11,383 bases of DNA from Smittium culicis (taxonomy: Eukaryota; Kickxellomycota; Harpellomycetes; Harpellales; Legeriomycetaceae): the NCBI GenBank assembly GCA_001970855.1, contig LSSN01002412.1, positions 1 to 11,383 of the forward strand. The letters are read 5' to 3'. Below the pieces are notes generated by a model. That model was given only the letters and a program-made list of their open reading frames with translations. It was not told where the DNA came from and made no database searches. This document shows positions 1-7,702 of the stretch, one piece after another; positions within the stretch are counted from its first letter, which is position 1; every line of letters begins with the position of its first letter. The translations under genes and the position numbers were made by a program.

Positions 1-71
1 TATTTTGCATCATACCAACTATTATTAATGTCTCGGAATTAACCGAAATTCATTGAACGCAGTTGGCTATA

Positions 72-106
72 TTTGGCGGTCCAAAAATAGTCTACCGCGC
101 GGGAAA
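72..106. promoter_or_regulatory. Pair of E2F-like sites
   Basis: TTTGGCGG lies at 72-79 and GCGGGAAA at 99-106. The second is an exact reverse complement of the E2F consensus form TTTCCCGC, and the first is a near match in the opposite orientation, 19 bases away. E2F/DP factors or their fungal functional equivalents control G1/S genes, so this could be the promoter of an off-window gene. It is motif evidence only, in a short GC-rich patch that stands out from its AT-rich surroundings. Confidence 0.25.
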
Positions 107-467
107 GGGTTAAAACAATCATAAAATTCCATACCTAAAAAAGAAACCAAGTTATCTTTAGATCTCAAAAATAATATAACAAAAAAACTTCTCGATTGGA
201 CTTTACCAGTGAACTCAAAAGATACGTAATTACCTGATAATAAAATCGTGAATAAAACAAGGATCAGCTAAAAAGTCACAGGTTTTTCATAACCCCCAAA
301 CCAAGAAATCAGAATTTTAGTTTTTGGGGCATTAGAAAAGACATAATCGCTCATTACTATCCCATATAAAATAAAATTTAATAAAATAAAAAGCCTACGA
401 TAAAGTACCCCCGCCCCCATCCACGAATCCAACAAAAGCAGTCTCCCATCTGAACTTTAACTTTTAC

Positions 468-484
468 TTTTTTTTTTTTTTTTT
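468..484 (+). repeat. Poly-T tract (17 T)
   Basis: An uninterrupted run of 17 T, about 165 bases past the stop of the minus-strand acyl-CoA synthetase. Poly(dA:dT) tracts of this length usually exclude nucleosomes in fungi and often lie at gene ends or promoters. It is a simple homopolymer, so its length may be unreliable in assemblies. Confidence 0.8.
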
Positions 485-537
485 GAGGCTAAAACCCTAT
501 CCATAAAATGTTTGACAAATGAAAATAAAAGATTATT

Positions 538-543
538 TTTATT
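538..543 (-). terminator. Candidate poly(A) signal of the acyl-CoA synthetase gene
   Basis: On the minus strand this reads AATAAA, roughly 105 bases beyond the stop codon at 650-652, a plausible distance for 3'-end formation. AT-rich DNA gives such hexamers by chance, so the call is tentative. Confidence 0.35.
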
Positions 544-649
544 TAGCAAAATAAACAAAAACAAAACCGGTCCATAAAAAAAAAATAGTTAGAATAATAA
601 AACAACAAAACAAAAAGGGTATTAGAAAGAAAAAAAAAAATTAAAAAGT

Positions 650-2704
650 CTAGTTTGCATTTTTGAGTTTAGCGTAGAGAGCTGCAATTGTGTCCTTATA
701 GTAAACAGCAGCTTCCTTGCGTTTAAGTTTGAGCGTGGGTGTGAGCAGCTGATTGACTTCGATATCGAAAGGCGTCGATTCTAAAAATATAGCTTTTGGC
801 TTTTCGAACCCTTGTAGTTTGGCGCGAGTGGTGGCCTCGTCGACTTGCGCTTGGAACGCCGCAATAACCTCGCTGTTGCTGCACAGTTCGCTCAGTGTCG
901 ATGCATGTGCCGCCGGCGACTTGGCCAGCACTTTCTTCGCCCATGGAACAAACGTTTCGGGATCTGGAACGATGACCGCAACAAGCTTGTCGTTGAGCGA
1001 GTCCCCGTGCACGAACGACTGCATGACCAGCTGGTGCTTGCTCAGGATATTCTCGATCTTTTCAGGTGCGACGTACTCGCCCTGCGACAGCTTGAAGATG
1101 TTCTTCTTCCTGTCGATGATCGATATCGTGCCGTCAGCGTTGAACTGCGAAATGTCCCCGGTTGCAAACCACCCGTCGCCAACGAACGATTCGCGCGTTT
1201 TCTCCTCCTCCTTCAAGTACCCAACAAACAGGTTGGCGCCTCTAACACATAGTTCACCTCTAGGAACTGGTGAGTCTGTTACCAAGTAGTTCATTTCCTT
1301 GACGTCGATCAGCTTGCACTCGACGCCGATCGCTGGAACACCGATATTGCCGCTAGTATTTTCGCTGTTGCACTGGATTGTCGACATGGCTGACGTTTCG
1401 GTCATTCCGAAACCTTCAACGACAGTGCATGCCAGCCCGATCCTCAAGAAGTCGAGCACGTTGGCTTCGAGCGGTGCGCTGCCTGTATTGACTCGGATGA
1501 GTCGCTTGCTAATAATCGCCTTCATCTTGTTGAACAGCAATCTGTCCCAAACGGCGTGCTTGATGCCTAGCCCGGCTTTAAGGTTCGCCAATTTGTCGCT
1601 GACGGCTTTCCTCGCAATAATGCCCGTTATTCCGGAGGCATAGATCGTTGCTGCCGCCATGCGGTCGTAGATGCGGTTGAGCAAACGCGGGACGCTCGCA
1701 AACATCGTTGGCTGCAGCGCTTGGCAATCTTCAATGATGCCTGTAATGTCGCCCCTGAAGTACCCGATCGTGCCTTGCAATAGTGTGGTGATGTTCTCGC
1801 ACGTGCGGCCGTACGTGTGCGCAAGCGGGAGGTACGAGATGTACACGGGATGTGACGAGATTTCAGACGTCTCGACGCTAGATTTGGCAGCGAAGGTGTA
1901 CGCACTGTGCGTGCAGAGCGCGCCTTTGGGGTTTCCCGTGGTGCCGGAGGTGTAGCAGATAGTGTAAATATCGTCGGGCTTTGGCGGGTAGTGCGGGATG
2001 GAGTGTTCGGCACCGATCCTTTCGACCTGGTTGATGTCGTACAGGTTGATGTTCTTCGATGCTGCCCACTGTTTCAGTACGCTGACGGCGCTCGTGTTGT
2101 ATGGCGACGGCATGTGGCTGCCTGAACCTTCAGCAACTTGGTCGAACGAGTTGGTACACACGATGTTGCGGATATTGGGAATATCATCCGACATTCTGAG
2201 CAGCTTGGCGACCTTGTCGATGCTGCATACAATGAGCGGCGCTTCGCTGTGGTTGATTATATACTCGACGGAAGACTCGCCGAGCGTATCGTAGAGCGAC
2301 ACGGTGTACAGGGATTGCGTGAAGGCAGCGCGTTCGGTGATGGCCCATTCGGGGCAGTTATTTGCGTATATGGCTACAGGAAAGTTGCGTTTAATGCCTC
2401 CGTTGGGCTGCTCCTGCACCTGCTGGTTGATATAAACAAGACCACACCCTAAATTCGTGACGCGGGTGGCGACCTGGCCGTATGTCTGGTAGACGTACTC
2501 GCCATAAGTTTTGGTGGCGCTGTTGTACTTGCGATGGCCTAGGAACGGCTTGTCGGAAGCTATTTTGACGGAGTTCCAGAACATATCGTGAGCTGTCCTG
2601 ACTTCAGGGAATATGGTGAGCTCAAGACTATCCTTGCAGGAGTTGTGTCTAAGAACGTGGGACTCGCCTGGTTTAGCGGTGTTAGGAATAGCGTATGACT
2701 TCAT
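650..2704 (-). CDS. Long-chain-fatty-acid--CoA ligase (acyl-CoA synthetase), 684 aa
   Basis: It activates long-chain fatty acids to acyl-CoA through an acyl-AMP intermediate, feeding lipid synthesis or beta-oxidation. It is a single intronless frame of typical length (fungal Faa proteins are about 700 aa) with the full set of adenylate-forming motifs: P-loop YTSGTTGNPKG at residues 251-261, YLPLAHTYGR at 291-300, GFGMTET at 431-437, DGWFATGD at 510-517, DRKKNIFKLSQGEYVAPEK from 531, and the C-terminal TPTLKLKR (about 655-662) holding the A10-type catalytic lysine. The N-terminus (IPNTAKPGES... KDSLE...FPEVRT) has the style of fungal Faa2/ACSL proteins. There is no clear membrane span, and the C-terminus KNAN is not a PTS1 signal, so location is open. 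The start is the ATG at 2702-2704: the frame is open back to a stop at 2813-2815 but contains no other ATG. The YLPLAH motif ends in GR where long-chain synthetases usually have ER. Which Faa paralogue this is cannot be settled here. Confidence 0.93.
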   Translation of the reverse strand: MKSYAIPNTAKPGESHVLRHNSCKDSLELTIFPEVRTAHDMFWNSVKIASDKPFLGHRKYNSATKTYGEYVYQTYGQVATRVTNLGCGLVYINQQVQEQPNGGIKRNFPVAIYANNCPEWAITERAAFTQSLYTVSLYDTLGESSVEYIINHSEAPLIVCSIDKVAKLLRMSDDIPNIRNIVCTNSFDQVAEGSGSHMPSPYNTSAVSVLKQWAASKNINLYDINQVERIGAEHSIPHYPPKPDDIYTICYTSGTTGNPKGALCTHSAYTFAAKSSVETSEISSHPVYISYLPLAHTYGRTCENITTLLQGTIGYFRGDITGIIEDCQALQPTMFASVPRLLNRIYDRMAAATIYASGITGIIARKAVSDKLANLKAGLGIKHAVWDRLLFNKMKAIISKRLIRVNTGSAPLEANVLDFLRIGLACTVVEGFGMTETSAMSTIQCNSENTSGNIGVPAIGVECKLIDVKEMNYLVTDSPVPRGELCVRGANLFVGYLKEEEKTRESFVGDGWFATGDISQFNADGTISIIDRKKNIFKLSQGEYVAPEKIENILSKHQLVMQSFVHGDSLNDKLVAVIVPDPETFVPWAKKVLAKSPAAHASTLSELCSNSEVIAAFQAQVDEATTRAKLQGFEKPKAIFLESTPFDIEVNQLLTPTLKLKRKEAAVYYKDTIAALYAKLKNAN

Positions 2705-2824
2705 TTCTTGATTTTTTTTTTTTAAATGATTAATGTATTTGTACAAGTTGATTAAAGTACTAGTGTATAAAGAATTAAAGGTTAAAAGATAAAGCAGAGA
2801 GAATGTAGGCGATTAAAGTTTTAC

Positions 2825-2839
2825 AAAAAAAAAAAAAAA
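2825..2839 (+). repeat. Poly-A tract (15 A)
   Basis: Uninterrupted 15-A run about 120 bases upstream of the acyl-CoA synthetase start, reading as poly-T on the gene strand. It is a plausible nucleosome-excluding promoter element. Confidence 0.75.
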
Positions 2840-2916
2840 CAAAAAACAAATATGTGAAGATGTTTTCGCGCTCTTGGAGATGGGAAGGAACTGCGAGAAT
2901 ATCAGGGCTTTTTTTC

Positions 2917-2926
2917 ACTTATAAGT
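2917..2926 (-). promoter_or_regulatory. Palindromic TATA-like element, candidate acyl-CoA synthetase TATA box
   Basis: The perfect 10-base palindrome ACTTATAAGT contains TATAA on both strands and lies about 213-222 bases upstream of the minus-strand ATG. The 10-mer CTTATAAGTA starts here (2918-2927) and recurs at 3357-3366. The alternative TATA candidate is the (TA)9 run just upstream. Confidence 0.3.
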
Positions 2927-2945
2927 ATTCATTGTACTCTTTGAC

Positions 2946-2963
2946 TATATATATATATATATA
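2946..2963. repeat. (TA)9 microsatellite
   Basis: Nine TA units, about 240-260 bases upstream of the acyl-CoA synthetase start. It could act as a TATA-type element for that gene, or it may be a plain microsatellite in AT-rich DNA. Confidence 0.8.
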
Positions 2964-3081
2964 GGTATAGAAATTCTTGGCTTGAGCGAAATACAAAACA
3001 CTTTGAAATAAAAAATCAATATTGGACTTATTGTGTTTTCTAATTAGATAAAATATCTTACAAACCCAATACAAAAAACCC

Positions 3082-3106
3082 TTTTTTTTCTTTTTTTTTT
3101 TTTTTT
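3082..3106 (+). repeat. Interrupted poly-T tract (T8-C-T16)
   Basis: A 25-base pyrimidine run broken by one C, about 380-400 bases upstream of the acyl-CoA synthetase start (poly-A on the gene strand). With the 15-A run at 2825-2839 it brackets the probable promoter of that gene. Confidence 0.7.
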
Positions 3107-3483
3107 ACTCGGTATTAAGGATCTTTTTTCGATGAGCTAATGTTAATATTTTAGGTCCACATTTACAGCTTTCACAGCTTTTATTACTGGAGAGTAGCAA
3201 TTGATCTGTGCAGGAAAACTAAACCATCATAAATACATCGCTTTTATTGTTTTAAATCCGAGTAAGCAATATACTAAGACCTGCCATCACTTTTGCGTTT
3301 GATAGGTGGGTAGGGTGCGCTTTTTCAGAGTATATCCGCCGTATATCGAGATGTAGCTTATAAGTACTCGTGGGGAACTCTTGGTTTATGGAGGGGGTTA
3401 TGAGGCAGGTACACCTAAGTTACTCGCTACCATCCAGCGACTCTAGACCTGGTTCCTCCAACTTTCATTCTTGTTTCTGGGTG

Positions 3484-3568
3484 GAGTTTAAGTATCGCTG
3501 AATCAAAAACAGAAAAATAAAAGTCCGATATTTAGCGCTTATACGGCAGTTCAGAGTTTAAGTAATCG
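3484..3568 (+). repeat. Pair of short direct repeats
   Basis: GAGTTTAAGTA occurs at 3484-3494 and again at 3554-3564, 70 bases apart. Both copies run on to TCG, the second with one extra A. They sit in a patch of higher GC content than the rest of the spacer. Function is unknown. An 11-base match can arise by chance, but the shared extension and proximity make a local duplication or paired binding sites possible. Confidence 0.35.
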
Positions 3569-3935
3569 ACTATCCCTGAGTATTTCGCTTTTCTGTGCTC
3601 TTTTTTTAACAAAGCCCTCATATCTGCATTCCATTTCAACATTTTCACTACTCCTTGAAAACTACGTCTACACTTTTTAATCTGTTCCTATTTTACTCGG
3701 GTTTTCTTGCTAAATGTACAAATCCTCTTTTTTTTTATTTTATAACTCTAAACTAAATTCACCCCCTGAAAAAATATATCCTCTTTTTAGCGCCGCAAAT
3801 ATCATTTCTCTCTCCAGCTCTAAAAATTCTCTGAATATATAATTCTATTTTATTGTACTTTATTTTAGTCTGCTTATATTTACAGCCGACGCCCAATTCC
3901 CCTCCCGCAAAAATCTACCGACTCTCTACTCCGCC

Positions 3936-3970
3936 TTATTGGCCCTGGCCGCTCCTACATCATCCAATAA
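3936..3970. promoter_or_regulatory. Inverted CCAAT-box pair upstream of RPC82
   Basis: TTATTGG at 3936-3942 and CCAATAA at 3964-3970 are exact 7-base reverse complements separated by 21 bases, giving two CCAAT boxes in opposite orientation. Further CCAAT pentamers lie at 3893-3897, 4102-4106 and 4113-4117. CCAAT is the site of the Hap2/3/5 (NF-Y) complex. The cluster is about 260-480 bases upstream of the RPC82 start, a reasonable promoter distance. Confidence 0.35.
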
Positions 3971-4374
3971 AACATCTTTATTTTGAAATTCAAATAGTTT
4001 TTCCTTTGTAGTTACTGGCTCCAGAATGATCAAATCCACCTAAATACAAACCAACCAACAAACCATATTGCATTTAACAAACTGTTTTCGCTTTTGATCA
4101 GCCAATAGTACCCCAATATTCTAAAACTTTTTTTAATACTTCGTATACTCTCTTTAATAATATTTTCTAGCATTGTAGCCTATTTATATTATCAGCTACA
4201 GATAAAAGCAAAGCTTATTATACATTTTGTATACTGATCCAAAAAATATTTAAATGATCCACAACTACTTCCATAGACTCCAAGATTAATCTACTCGTTT
4301 TCGCCAGTTAATTCAAAATCCTCCCTTAATCCATATACTCGCACTCAAGAGCAATCCAAAATACTTATTCCGAA

Positions 4375-6466
4375 ATGTACAAGGAAGAAACAGCCATATG
4401 CTCTCACATTCTACGGCAAAGCTTTGGCCATATAGTTGAGGTATTTACTTTCTCATTGCTTAATACTCGCTCAGTATAAAAAAATATAAAATAGATCAAA
4501 TTTAAACTTAGTAAACCTCTTACTTTTCTATTTTACCCAAATCATTATTGGTTCCTTAAAAACTCTTCTAATCCAACTCCCCAATTTCTATCGTATTTTT
4601 CCAATACTCAACATTCTGTTATAACACTTAAAAAACATTAGAAAATAGGCATGTTCCTAAATAAAAGAGGCCGTGCCACCTCTGCTTTTATCGCTTCAGA
4701 AACAAAGCTATCCAAAAAAAACGTCATCGAAAGTCTAACCATTTTGATCCAACACTCCCTAGTCACTTTTTTCGAAAATATCGAAAACGGCTCTCAAAAA
4801 GTCTTTTATTCCTTAAATAAAAAAAATCTCTTGAGACGACCAAGGATCGGCCTCTATCTCGCTAAAATTGAAGAAAAGTTCGGCAAAATCGTACTCCTCC
4901 TTTTATTTTTCCTTCACATCGTTAATTTATATAAAATATAAGCCATTAATGCTTATAAAATATTTATGCTTTTTTTTTTATTATTATAGGGATTAGAAAT
5001 CGCAAACGTCATTCTAACAAACGGAATATTGAGCCAAGAAAAACTTGTTGAGATTTTACGAGCCACCAAAGCTGAAAAAGGTCAGTTCCTCTCCTCTATT
5101 TCCTTAGTTTGATAACAATTTACAAACATTAATATTAATTTATTACGATTTTTTCTTTTGAAATTAAAATTAATTCATCTACTTTGTACTATTTCAAAAA
5201 TTAGTCATCGGCTACTACAAAGACTCTATGTTTAATATGGTAAATGATCGCGTTCTGGTGATGGCAAACCAAGAGTATTTCCAAACAACTAGCGAACTAA
5301 AACTCAAAATGGAGGACAATGAGATAAAAACACTAGCCGTGCCACCAACTGCAAAAGAACTCGACGAAATAAGAAGCAGAATTAATGAAGAAATATACCT
5401 CAAGCAAAACTCGAGAGTAATCAGCGGCACAAAAAGAAAGGAGTACCCTAACAGCTACTCGGATAACGACCACAAGAGGTACAGGGCCTATGACGACGAA
5501 AGCGGCGGTGATGTCGAGTTAGATCCAAAAAGCTGGTTTGTCTTTAGTTTCGATAGATTAGACGTCTATATGCGCAACAATCAGCTTGTTATGTTTACTG
5601 AATCAATAACTAACGTAGGAGGCGGCTCCATCATCAAAGCCATGCTTGAACTCAGCGACAACGCCATAAAGTCGTGCAGAGAAGCGAAAACTTTTACGCT
5701 AACAACAAACCAAATAGTACAAAAAGTGCCAGCTGAGCAAGAAATCCACAAGCACATTATCCTAGGAAACGACCAAGATAATATGAACATGTACTATGCA
5801 AAAGCCGAACCTACGCAAGTATCGATGCACGTGGTTGGCGAAAGCATCTACTCGTTCCTCGAGCTAATAACAAACAACAAAGCGAGGTTCCTCATTAAAA
5901 CCGACGGGATAGGACCCGGCCAGTACTACATCGACTTTAAGAAGGCAATTAGCGCAATAAAGAACAAGCATTTGCAGGATTTCGTTAGGAGCAACCTGGG
6001 CAACGACTGTGTCAGGCTGCTCAACATTCTTAGCGAGCACGATTATCTCGATGAGAAGCAGCTGTGCAAGCTGGCGCTCACTAGCTCAGTCAAGTGCAGG
6101 GAAAATCTGATGAACCTTGCGAATAGCGGATTCGTCGAAATCCAAGAAATTCACCGGTCAGCCGATAGGGCTCCGTCGCGGACGATTTACCTCTACACGA
6201 CCAACGAGCAGAGGCAGCAAGCCGCGCTGCTGAAAATCATGTACCAGACAGCAGCGTTCATTTACAGCCTGATTGACCACGAAAAATCTGTCCAGAGCAA
6301 GCTCATAGCGAAATGCAAACGCGCAGACGTTATAGCTGACCCGTCCCTGCTCTCTGCTTATGAAAGAAACTGTCTTGACAAACTTAATAGTAACCTCGAG
6401 AAACTTCAAGTGTCCTTACAACGTATTGATTCAATGGTTTTGGTGTTTAGAGATTGCTTATCTTGA
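4375..6466 (+). CDS. RNA polymerase III subunit RPC82/RPC3, four exons, 555 aa
   Basis: This subunit belongs to the Rpc82-Rpc34-Rpc31 subcomplex of nuclear RNA polymerase III, which acts in initiation at tRNA, 5S and U6 genes. Exons: 4375-4440, 4642-4890, 4990-5080 and 5205-6466. They join in frame as 22 codons, 83 codons, 30 codons plus one base, then the rest, with stop TGA. The N-terminal winged-helix domain runs across exons 1-3: MYKEETAICSHILRQSFGHIVE continues as KIGMFLNKRGR, then LTILIQHSLVTFFE, KIEEKFGKI and GLEIANVILTNGILS. Exon 4 carries the Rpc82 core, with SWFVFSFDRLDVYMR at about residue 245, YYIDFKKAI near 376-384, the hallmark ADRAPSRTIYLYT near 455-467, and a leucine-rich C-terminal helix ending RIDSMVLVFRDCLS. 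Length lies between the human (534) and S. cerevisiae (654) proteins. The start is the first ATG after an in-frame TAA at 4327-4329, and exon 1 matches the family N-terminus. Splice sites are inferred from the sequence, with no transcript evidence. Confidence 0.9.
4441..4641 (+). other. RPC82 intron 1 (201 bases)
   Basis: The donor is GAG|GTATTT and the acceptor CATTAG|AAAATA, phase 0. This joins FGHIVE to KIGMFLN, the expected continuous winged-helix sequence. A second AG at 4647-4648, seven bases downstream, would shift the frame and hit TAA at 4658-4660, so the upstream acceptor is the productive one. Branch-point-like sequences are TTATAAC near 4619 and CTAAT at 4568-4572. Confidence 0.85.
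4891..4989 (+). other. RPC82 intron 2 (99 bases)
   Basis: The donor is AAAATC|GTACTC and the acceptor TTATTATAG|GGATTA after a T-run, phase 0. Splicing joins KIEEKFGKI to GLEIANVILTNG. Reading through instead adds 17 mostly hydrophobic residues and stops at TAA 4939-4941. A branch-like TTAAT lies at about 4946. Confidence 0.8.
5081..5204 (+). other. RPC82 intron 3 (124 bases)
   Basis: The donor is GAAAAAG|GTCAGT and the acceptor AAAATTAG|TCATCG, phase 1. The split codon becomes GTC (Val136), giving ...TKAEKVIGYYKDSMFN. The donor GTCAGT is weaker than GTATGT-type donors, but the frame and family sequence support it. Confidence 0.8.
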
Positions 6467-6592
6467 TACTTTTCTTATTTTTTTTATAAAGCACTCATTT
6501 AGACTAAAAAAAAAACGAAATTATGTTTTATTATATTATATTATTTGATAAAAATGGCTAAAATTTAAAGATAAAAAAAAGGCGGATTTATA
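6467..6592. terminator. Convergent 3' region of RPC82 and CBR1
   Basis: Only 126 bases separate the two stop codons, so the transcripts probably overlap or end very close together. On the minus strand AATAAA lies at 6527-6532, about 60 bases past the CBR1 stop, and is a candidate poly(A) signal. On the plus strand there is no AATAAA; TATAAA at 6485-6490, followed by a 10-A run, is the nearest candidate for RPC82. Confidence 0.5.
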
Positions 6593-7507
6593 TTAAAATT
6601 TGAAGATTTGATCGGTTGGTTTACTGACGATATTAGGGGTATCGAAGCCGAGGGCAACGAGGTGGGCTTCCATGGCTTTGATCATAGGAGGAGGACCGCA
6701 AAGTAGGGCCTGCTTTGAAGGCGTAGCAGTGCCAATGCACGACTCGATAATGTCTTTGGTGATGAACCCTTCGTGGCCAACAAAGTTGCCGGATGTTGGG
6801 ACTGTCTGCAAGACATAAACGACGTTGATCCTGTCATTAGTTGACAATGCGTCGAGTTCGTCTTTGAGTAGGATATCTTCGTAAGTGACGTTGGCATAGA
6901 CAAGCGTGAATTTTGTTGTATCGTTTTCGGGACTTTCGGCAATGTGCTGCAGGACCTGGTACATGGGGGTGATTCCCGACCCACCAGCGAGCATGATGAT
7001 ATGACTCTTATTGCTGGGAGTGTAGCTGAAATTGCCTTTAGGCCCGCGAACGGGCAAGTAATCGCCAACCTGCATGTTTCCCAAGTAGCTGCTTGCAATT
7101 CCGGTCGGGTACACCTTAACCAATAGCTCAAATTTCCCTTGCTCGTCAAGCCGAGATATGGGTGTGTAGCTACGTACGGCGGGCTTGTTGTCGGTGCCGC
7201 TAATTACGCGGACGCTGATACATTGACCAATGGCAAGCCCAAGGACTTGATCTTGATTTTCGGTCTCGAAAACAAGGCGGACAGTGTTGCTATTCACTTG
7301 GCTCTTCGAGGCTAGTTTGAACTCCTTGAAAATCTGCTTGTCGAGAGCAATTAGGCTCGTCTGCTCGTCCTGCTTCGCACTAGAATCTTCATCGTCGGAA
7401 TTCAAAAAGTAATTCGCAAAAATGAACGTCGATACTGCAAGGACCAGCAGTGCCGTAAAGCCGTTTTTCTCAAGAAGCTCAGAGAAACTAGTTTGGAAAA
7501 AACTCAT
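6593..7507 (-). CDS. CBR1: NADH-cytochrome b5 reductase, CBR1 type, 304 aa
   Basis: This FAD enzyme passes electrons from NADH to cytochrome b5, which serves fatty-acid desaturation, elongation and sterol synthesis at the ER or outer mitochondrial membrane. An N-terminal membrane anchor (about residues 17-34, FTALLVLAVSTFIFANYF) is followed by an acidic linker and the soluble domain. FAD-binding RSYTPIS is at 112-118, KVYPTGIASSYL at 131-142, RGPKGNFSYTP at 154-164, the NADH-binding GGSGITPM at 175-182, CGPPPMI at 270-276, and the usual aromatic C-terminus IFKF. The YPTG and RGPKG forms, plus ANVTYEDILLKDELD, favour Cbr1 over the mitochondrial paralogue Mcr1. Length is normal for the family. 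The start is the ATG at 7505-7507: the frame extends 23 codons further to a TTG and a stop at 7583-7585, with no other ATG. No introns are seen. Confidence 0.92.
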   Translation of the reverse strand: MSFFQTSFSELLEKNGFTALLVLAVSTFIFANYFLNSDDEDSSAKQDEQTSLIALDKQIFKEFKLASKSQVNSNTVRLVFETENQDQVLGLAIGQCISVRVISGTDNKPAVRSYTPISRLDEQGKFELLVKVYPTGIASSYLGNMQVGDYLPVRGPKGNFSYTPSNKSHIIMLAGGSGITPMYQVLQHIAESPENDTTKFTLVYANVTYEDILLKDELDALSTNDRINVVYVLQTVPTSGNFVGHEGFITKDIIESCIGTATPSKQALLCGPPPMIKAMEAHLVALGFDTPNIVSKPTDQIFKF

Positions 7508-7619
7508 ATTGTTGCTTGTGTGTGATTTAAAAAAGAAGGTGAAGGTTGTCGCTTGGCACTCTTTTTCAAAACACAAACTTTGCTAAAGAGCTGAAACTAA
7601 TTAAAGAAAAAGAAAATTA

Positions 7620-7626
7620 TTATATA
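7620..7626 (-). promoter_or_regulatory. Candidate CBR1 TATA box
   Basis: On the minus strand this reads TATATAA, about 115 bases upstream of the CBR1 ATG, a workable distance for a fungal core promoter. No other strong TATA element lies between it and the start codon. Confidence 0.35.
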
Positions 7627-7702
7627 TGTTTTGGTGAAAACAATATTAGTGATAAAATTATCAATAATTATACTGATTAACGGATCGCTTTTTTTTTTAT
7701 AG

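Larger units (their letters stand above)
1..649. other. 3' flank of the acyl-CoA synthetase gene, no gene seen
   Basis: No coding region is recognisable here. The stretch is AT-rich with A- and T-homopolymers, including an 11-A run at 630-640 just past the stop codon of the minus-strand gene. Exceptions are a small GC-rich patch at about 72-106 and a C5-G-C5 mirror element at 408-418. The part near 650 is probably the 3' UTR of the acyl-CoA synthetase. The far left may be the 5' flank of a gene outside the window, but nothing in the sequence proves that. Confidence 0.6.
2705..4374. other. Divergent intergenic region between acyl-CoA synthetase and RPC82
   Basis: About 1.7 kb between two divergently transcribed genes, with no coding region recognised. 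From left to right it holds a 15-A run (2825-2839), a TATAA-bearing palindrome (2917-2926), a (TA)9 run (2946-2963), a minus-strand CCAAT (3021-3025), a T8-C-T16 tract (3082-3106), a GC-richer patch at about 3270-3590 with short direct repeats, and several CCAAT boxes at 3893-4117. From about 3590 to RPC82 the plus strand is pyrimidine-rich. Two short ATG-starting frames (4026-4043 and 4254-4289, both beginning ATGATC) would be upstream ORFs if the RPC82 leader begins before them. Confidence 0.7.

Noticed and set aside
753..2452. Several plus-strand open frames opposite the acyl-CoA synthetase
   Set aside because: They are antisense shadows in GC-richer coding DNA, with no family-like sequence, while the minus-strand frame carries every expected motif.
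2705..2746. Upstream extension of the acyl-CoA synthetase by 14 codons
   Set aside because: The extension begins at TTG, not ATG, and its lysine- and asparagine-rich sequence comes from an oligo-T stretch. The family-like N-terminus begins at the ATG at 2704.
2860..2964. A 34-codon plus-strand frame starting ATGTTTTCGCGC
   Set aside because: It ends in repeated Tyr-Ile encoded by the (TA)9 run and has no recognisable domain.
3420..3480. A tRNA-like B box (CTGGTTCCTCC) in the divergent spacer
   Set aside because: GGTTC is followed by CT rather than RA, and no acceptor stem, A box or cloverleaf can be drawn on either strand.
7508..7576. Upstream extension of CBR1 by 23 codons
   Set aside because: It also starts at TTG. 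The ATG at 7507 gives a normal anchor and length, while the extension is unlike the family.
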